DNA of 64,000 nucleotides from CAIWAH01 sp964602595. Lineage in GTDB: Bacteria; Verrucomicrobiota; Verrucomicrobiia; Limisphaerales; UBA9464. Shown here piece by piece: positions 59,820 to 64,000 of this stretch. Position numbers and translations under genes: made by a program. The notes under the pieces are model-generated. The model was not told where the DNA came from. It searched no databases and saw nothing but the letters and a program-made list of their open reading frames with translations. Each line of letters begins with the position of its first letter. The first letter of the stretch is position 1. The stretch covers positions 1-64,000 of the forward strand of contig CAZRRO010000011.1 of assembly GCA_964602595.1 (NCBI GenBank), read 5' to 3'.

Positions 59820-60275
59820 ATGAAACGCCTGCGCACCTTCTCAGCCACCGTTCTGCTGGGAACTGCCGTCGGCGTCGCCGGTTGCCGCATGAGCCAAAGC
59901 CCCCTCCTGGGTGTCCAAGGTGGACGCCTGTTGCCCTGCCCTACCTCCCCGAACTGCGTCTGCAGCCAGGATCTCGGGGACGACCACGCCATTGCGCCGT
60001 TGAATTTCAGCGGGACCAGCGCCGAGGCCATGGAGTGCCTGCGCGGCGCCGTCCAAGCCCAACCGCGGTCCAAGATCGTGGAGGAAGAGGAAAACTACCT
60101 CCGGGCCGAGTTTCGGTCGTTGATTTTCCGGTTTGTCGACGACGTTGAATTCCTGGCCGACCCGGCGGCCAAGGTCATCCACGTCCGATCCGCCTCGCGG
60201 GTGGGCTACTCCGACCTCGGCGTGAATCGCCGGCGGGTGGAGCAATTGCGCTCCGCCTTCGACCGGGCCCGCTGA
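59820..60275 (+). CDS. DUF1499 family lipoprotein
   Basis: A 151-residue protein with a lipoprotein signal (MKRLRTFSATVLLGTAVGVAGC, lipobox VAGC). The DUF1499 signatures are clear: LPCPTSPNCVCS, then H-x-I-x-PL (HAIAPLNFSG), FRSLIFRFVDDVEF and VRSASRVGYSDLGVNRRRVE. The function of the family is unknown. The ATG at 59820 follows a 231-base gap from the second pilB in which nothing was recognised. Its stop is nine bases from the convergent sufT stop. Confidence 0.92.
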   Translation: MKRLRTFSATVLLGTAVGVAGCRMSQSPLLGVQGGRLLPCPTSPNCVCSQDLGDDHAIAPLNFSGTSAEAMECLRGAVQAQPRSKIVEEEENYLRAEFRSLIFRFVDDVEFLADPAAKVIHVRSASRVGYSDLGVNRRRVEQLRSAFDRAR

Positions 60276-60284
60276 ATCCGACCG

Positions 60285-60830
60285 TTACTCGATCCCCAGC
60301 AAGCGGCGCCCTTCGGCGGTGATCATGCTCTGGTGCCAGGGCGGGTCCCAGACGATCTCCACGCTGGCGTCCTCTACACTGGGCAGCATCAGGATCTTCT
60401 GCTGCGCGTCGCCCGCGATGGTCGCCCCCATGCCGCAGCCCGGGGCGGTCAGGGTCATCTTCACGAAAACCTTCTTGTTCCCGCTGGGCAGGTCCTCGAT
60501 GCCCATGTCGTAAACCAGGCCCAGATCCACGATGTTGACGGGGATTTCCGGGTCATAGCAGGACTTCAGGGTCTCCCAGACCATCTGCTCGCTGACCGCG
60601 TCGCCGGTTGCGGCGGCCGCCGCCGGGGTGGCCTCGGGCTGGAGTCCCAAAGCGTCGGCATCCTTGCCCGAGATGCGAAAGAGTCCGCCCGACGCATGCA
60701 CGGTGTAGGTTCCACCCAAAGTTTGCGTCACATCGACTTCCGAACCCGCGGGCAACGTGACGGTATGGCCGGCCGGAATCTGCACGGCGTTGCAGTCGCG
60801 GGTCAGGGTAACGGTCGAAAGTGATGTCAT
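60285..60830 (-). CDS. sufT: Fe-S cluster assembly protein SufT (DUF59)
   Basis: A 181-residue protein. The N-terminal 70 residues contain the SufT-specific stretch AVQIPAGHTVTLPAGSEVDV and TQTLGGTYTV. The C-terminal DUF59/MIP18-like domain has VWETLKSCYDPEIPVNIVDL, then MTLTAPGCGMG with the conserved Cys, and VWDPPWHQSMITAEGRRLLGI. SufT helps mature Fe-S proteins. The ATG at 60830 was chosen over the longer frame, whose start would overlap grpE and is not protein-like. It is divergent from grpE. Confidence 0.92.
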   Translation of the reverse strand: MTSLSTVTLTRDCNAVQIPAGHTVTLPAGSEVDVTQTLGGTYTVHASGGLFRISGKDADALGLQPEATPAAAAATGDAVSEQMVWETLKSCYDPEIPVNIVDLGLVYDMGIEDLPSGNKKVFVKMTLTAPGCGMGATIAGDAQQKILMLPSVEDASVEIVWDPPWHQSMITAEGRRLLGIE

Positions 60831-60963
60831 GGCGCGCGACAGTAGCGCCTCCCCGGCGGCTGCAAAGCGAATGGTTGTTCGCCGCACCGGCGCAGCCACG
60901 TGGCTATTGCCCGGCCACGGGTCCCCTTCTAGGTTCGCCGCCACTTTTGCGGAAACACAGACC

Positions 60964-61530
60964 ATGAGCGACGCGCAGAACGATCCGACCACTGTCCAAC
61001 CCGGCGAGACCGCGCCGGGCCCCGATGCCACCCCTGCCCCACCCGACACTTTGACGCCCGAACAGATCACCGAACTCCAAAAACTGGCCGCCCAGGGAGC
61101 CGAACATTACGACCGGCTGCTACGGCTGACCGCGGACTTCGACAATTTCAAGAAGCGGGCTGCCCGGGAACGCGACGAGACCCGCCGCGCCGCCACCGAG
61201 GCGATGCTCGGCAAGTTGCTGCCGGTCCTCGACAACTTCGACATGGCGATTGCCGCCACCAACCAGGCGAATGTCTCCGTCGAGACTCTCAAGGTCGGCG
61301 TGTCGATGATTCACACCCAACTTCGCCAGGTTTTCTCCGACAGCGGCGTGGAAGCCGTCGACGCCATGGGGTTGCCGTTTGATCCGGCCATCCATGAAGC
61401 CGTGTCCCAGCAGGAAACTGCCGAGGTGCCGGAAGGCCAGGTCGTGCAACAGCTCCGGAAGGGTTACCGGTTCAAGGATCGGCTGCTCCGCCCCGCCACC
61501 GTCGTCGTCGCCAAGAAACCCGCCGCCTGA
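60964..61530 (+). CDS. grpE: Nucleotide exchange factor GrpE
   Basis: A 188-residue co-chaperone that releases ADP from DnaK. A disordered acidic/Pro-rich start is followed by a long coiled coil with YDRLLRLTADFDNFKKRAAR and ERDETRRAATEAMLGKLLPV, and the beta-domain FDPAIHEAVSQQETAEVPEG with V-V-x-Q-L-R-K-G-Y-R-F-x-D-R-L-L-R-P-A. The ATG at 60964 is supported by the disordered start typical of GrpE and by its distance from sufT. It is three bases before dnaJ. Confidence 0.95.
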   Translation: MSDAQNDPTTVQPGETAPGPDATPAPPDTLTPEQITELQKLAAQGAEHYDRLLRLTADFDNFKKRAARERDETRRAATEAMLGKLLPVLDNFDMAIAATNQANVSVETLKVGVSMIHTQLRQVFSDSGVEAVDAMGLPFDPAIHEAVSQQETAEVPEGQVVQQLRKGYRFKDRLLRPATVVVAKKPAA

Positions 61531-61532
61531 AC

Positions 61533-62687
61533 ATGGCTTCCACCAAACGCGACTACTACGAGGTGCTGGAAGTCGAACGCTCCATCACGCCCGAGGAACT
61601 CAAGAAGGCCTACCGCAAGCTGGCCATCAAGTATCACCCCGACAAGAACCCGGGGGACAAGGCCGCCGAGGAAAAGTTCAAGGAACTCGGCGAAGCTTAT
61701 GAGGCGCTGAGCGATCCTCAGAAACGCGCCGCCTACGATCAATACGGCCACGCGGCCTTCGATCCCCGAGCCCGCGCCGGTGGCGGTGGCCGCGGCGGCG
61801 GATTCCATGACCCGAACGACATCTTCCGGCAGGCCTTCGGCGGCGGCGACTTGGGTTCCATCTTCGAGCAGTTCTTCGGCATGGGTGGCGAGGATCGCGA
61901 CCCGACAGGCCCCGCCCGCGGATCCGACCTCCGCTACGACATGCAAATCACGCTGGAGGAAGCGGTCGCCGGCGTGGAAAAGGAAATTACCGTCAACAAG
62001 CCTGCCACCTGCGACCACTGCGGCGGTTCCGGGGCGGAAAAGGGCACCAAACGCATCCGCTGCATCCAATGCGCGGGCCGCGGCCGCGTGGTCATGTCCC
62101 GCGGCATCTTCAGCATCCAGCAGGCTTGTCCCCGTTGCGAAGGTGCCGGCGAGGTCCTGGAGAAGCCCTGCAAGACCTGCCAGGGCGACGGGCGCGTCAG
62201 CAAACCTTCGAGCATCAAGCTGCGCATCCCCGGCGGCGTGGACACAGGCACCCGCCTCCGTTCGACCGGCAACGGCGAAGCCGGCCAACGCGGCGGTCCG
62301 GCCGGCGACCTCTACGTGATCCTGCACGTCGCCGAACACGACGTCTTCAAACGCGAGGGCGACCATCTCTTCTGTGAGGTCCCCATCTCCTTCACCCAGG
62401 CCGCCCTGGGCGCGGAACTCGACGTGCCTACCCTCACCGGCAAGGCGCGAATCGTCGTCCCGGCCGGCACCCAGGCCGGAGCCAATTTCCGGCTCAAGGG
62501 CCGCGGCGTGAAAAGCCTGCAGGGCCACGGGGTCGGCGACCTGCTCGTCAAGGTCGCCGTGGAAGTCCCCACCAAGTTGAACGGGGCCCAACGGGCCAAG
62601 CTGGAGGAATTCGCGAAGCTCTGCGATGAGAACGTCAACCCGCAGTCCAAGAGCTTCTTCGACCGCGTGAAGGATTTCCTCGGCTAG
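61533..62687 (+). CDS. dnaJ: Chaperone DnaJ (class A)
   Basis: A 384-residue DnaJ. The J domain spans about 5-70 with KRDYYEVLEVERSITPEELK and the catalytic HPD in KYHPDKNPGD. A Gly/Phe-rich region follows (GGGGRGGGFHDPND). The zinc domain has the four CxxCxGxG repeats: CDHCGGSG, CIQCAGRG, CPRCEGAG and CKTCQGDG. The C-terminal substrate domain follows, with PTLTGKARIVVPAGTQAG. It stimulates DnaK; no dnaK is in the window. It is three bases behind grpE. Confidence 0.97.
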   Translation: MASTKRDYYEVLEVERSITPEELKKAYRKLAIKYHPDKNPGDKAAEEKFKELGEAYEALSDPQKRAAYDQYGHAAFDPRARAGGGGRGGGFHDPNDIFRQAFGGGDLGSIFEQFFGMGGEDRDPTGPARGSDLRYDMQITLEEAVAGVEKEITVNKPATCDHCGGSGAEKGTKRIRCIQCAGRGRVVMSRGIFSIQQACPRCEGAGEVLEKPCKTCQGDGRVSKPSSIKLRIPGGVDTGTRLRSTGNGEAGQRGGPAGDLYVILHVAEHDVFKREGDHLFCEVPISFTQAALGAELDVPTLTGKARIVVPAGTQAGANFRLKGRGVKSLQGHGVGDLLVKVAVEVPTKLNGAQRAKLEEFAKLCDENVNPQSKSFFDRVKDFLG

Positions 62688-62732
62688 GCCGGCGCCCCGC
62701 CCCGCGCCGGTCGGAAACCTACCAGAACCAAC

Positions 62733-63482
62733 ATGCAGCGGTTCCTGATTCCTGCCGCCCGCCGGGTGCCCGAAGTCGTCACCCTCACCGGCGACGAGGC
62801 CCACCACGCCGCCCGCGTGGTCCGGGTGCAGCCAGGCGAACCCGTGGTGCTGCTCGACGGCGCGGGCCTCGAACTGGCCGGCACGGTCGCGGCGGTCGGC
62901 AAACGCGAGGTCCAGATTCAAGTCACGTCCCAGCGCCGGCATCCCGCTCCGGCAGCCGAGATCGTCTTGCTCCAAGCCATCGCCAAAGGAGCGGCCATGG
63001 AGGGCCTCATCCATCGGGCCGTCGAGCTCGGCTGCCGCCGCCTCGTGCCCTTGCTCTCGGAACGCAGCGTCAGCCGGCCCGACGACGCCGAGGCGAAACG
63101 AACCAAGTGGCAGGCGATCGCCGACGAGGCGTTGAAGCAATCCGGCAATCCCTGGCGTCTGACGGTCGAAGTGCCGGTGGCCCCGGCGGTGTGGATCGCC
63201 CGCTCCGAGCCGCTGGAACTGCTGCTCATCGGGTCGCTGCTCGACACGCCGCAGCATCCCCGCGCGCACTTTGACCGCTTCCAGGCGGAACACGGACGCG
63301 AGCCCCGGTCATTGGGGCTCGTCGTGGGGCCGGAGGGTGATTTTTCCGCGGCGGAATACGCCACCTTCCAACAAGCCGGCGCCCGGTCCGTGACCCTGGG
63401 CCCGCTCATTCTCCGCGTGGAAACCGCCGCCACCGCATTGCTCGCCATTGCCCAGCACGAACTGTCAGCCCGGTCCCGGTAA
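62733..63482 (+). CDS. rsmE: 16S rRNA m3U1498 methyltransferase RsmE
   Basis: A 249-residue SPOUT-class RNA methyltransferase, which modifies U1498 of 16S rRNA. It starts with the RsmE-type QRFLIPAAR and GDEAHHAARVVRV. The SPOUT knot region is at the C-terminus, with GLVVGPEGDFSAAEYATFQQ and the later LGPLILRVETAATALLAI, the standard R-x-E-T-A motif. It sits 45 bases after dnaJ, a common neighbour arrangement. Confidence 0.95.
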   Translation: MQRFLIPAARRVPEVVTLTGDEAHHAARVVRVQPGEPVVLLDGAGLELAGTVAAVGKREVQIQVTSQRRHPAPAAEIVLLQAIAKGAAMEGLIHRAVELGCRRLVPLLSERSVSRPDDAEAKRTKWQAIADEALKQSGNPWRLTVEVPVAPAVWIARSEPLELLLIGSLLDTPQHPRAHFDRFQAEHGREPRSLGLVVGPEGDFSAAEYATFQQAGARSVTLGPLILRVETAATALLAIAQHELSARSR

Positions 63483-63554
63483 AGGCCCGCTCAGCGAAGT
63501 CCGTGCGCGACTCAATCTGTGGTCGGACGTTCGCACGCCGAAGGCCCGGAACTG

Positions 63555-64000
63555 CTAACCACCGAGCGGATGGTTCCGTTGCCGGAGCGGGAACTCCTCC
63601 CGCCGACCACCCAAAGCCGCCGCGTAAACCGCCGCGACCATCTCCACCGCCCAAGCGCCGTTCCGGCCGCTGCATTCGGGCTCGCGCTTCGTGGCGATGG
63701 CGTCGAGCCAATCATCCACCGGCGCCGCGTTGTGCTCCGCCGCGTCCCGGACCAGTTCAGGCGCGAACGGCTTCCAGTCCTCACGCCGGCCGGTGGCCGA
63801 CCAATCCGTCACCTGCCGGGTGAAGACGTTGGGCGAGAGGTCGCAGTTGAGCCGGGCAACACCCCGGCTGCCGTGCAATTCCACGCCCCAGCGGGCGGTC
63901 GTCTCGCGGAGGCGCGCATCGCTCGTGAACGTGCCCAGCACGCCGCGGCCAAAGGCGAACTGCGCGTTGACCTGGTCCCCGGCCACCCAACCAACGTTGT
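63555..64000 (-). CDS. Gfo/Idh/MocA-family oxidoreductase (partial, C-terminal part only)
   Basis: The last 148 codons of a minus-strand gene that continues past the right edge. The visible part has the C-terminal alpha/beta domain pattern of this family: AFGRGVLGTFTSDARLRETT, GVELHGSRGVARLNCDLSP, and near the end HNAAPVDDWLDAIATKREPE plus EMVAAVYAAALGGRR. The NAD-binding half is outside the window, so the substrate cannot be inferred. Confidence 0.82.
   Translation of the reverse strand, partial: NVGWVAGDQVNAQFAFGRGVLGTFTSDARLRETTARWGVELHGSRGVARLNCDLSPNVFTRQVTDWSATGRREDWKPFAPELVRDAAEHNAAPVDDWLDAIATKREPECSGRNGAWAVEMVAAVYAAALGGRREEFPLRQRNHPLGG

Noticed and set aside
60831..60963. CIRCE (HrcA) operator upstream of grpE-dnaJ
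   Set aside because: The TTAGCACTC-N9-GAGTGCTAA pattern is absent from the divergent gap.
61464..63293. A 609-codon minus-strand frame opposite dnaJ and rsmE
   Set aside because: Antisense shadow of two clear genes; no domain seen.

Overview
The window looks like chromosomal DNA from a high-GC, flagellated and piliated member of the Verrucomicrobiota, probably a Pedosphaera/Limisphaerales-like lineage. That placement is inference, from four kinds of evidence: a cassette of prepilin-like genes resembling the Verru_Chthon A/B/C/D families, very long secreted proteins with lamin-tail, CotH, P, LamG and PPC modules, a PEP-CTERM remnant, and a multihaem cytochrome followed by a CRTAC1-type protein. 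No rRNA, tRNA, CRISPR array, insertion sequence or prophage was seen. Most genes are tightly packed and several overlap by ATGA.

Layout, left half. Positions 1-727 (minus) hold the 5' part of thiC under a TPP riboswitch. A DoxX-type membrane protein follows, then a tetR-adaptor-RND efflux operon (1610-6412, minus) with TGACA-N3-TGTCA palindromes at both regulatory positions. Phosphoglucomutase and a secreted DUF2314-type protein come next. A decayed P-domain/PEP-CTERM gene end lies behind gcvT (minus). From 11380 to 21331 (plus) runs a flagellar export and motor operon: fliO, fliP, fliQ, fliR, flhB, flhA, a divergent flhF, a 70-residue membrane protein where flhG is often found, fliA, motA, motB and a small Cys-containing protein.

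Middle. A 1949-residue CotH/lamin-tail protein, a myo-inositol oxygenase and a two-domain CbiX-type chelatase lie on the minus strand. A membrane-anchored pentahaem cytochrome with TPRs and a CRTAC1 (FG-GAP/ASPIC-UnbV) protein lie on the plus strand, separated by a broken Phd/VapC toxin-antitoxin pair. nadD and a PfkB-type sugar kinase follow.

Right half. A minus-strand block from 59588 to 36373 holds the type IV pilus/type II secretion motor (two PilB-type ATPases, PilT, PilC) ended by a terminator, then a BrnT/BrnA-type toxin-antitoxin pair with its own palindrome. After these come five prepilin-like genes, one giant GspK/PilX-like gene and a 2490-residue subtilisin-family protease. The likely theme is a pilus-like export or display machine with its own minor pseudopilins and a giant surface or secreted protease. 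The window closes with a DUF1499 lipoprotein, sufT, grpE-dnaJ-rsmE and the 3' part of a Gfo/Idh/MocA oxidoreductase gene.
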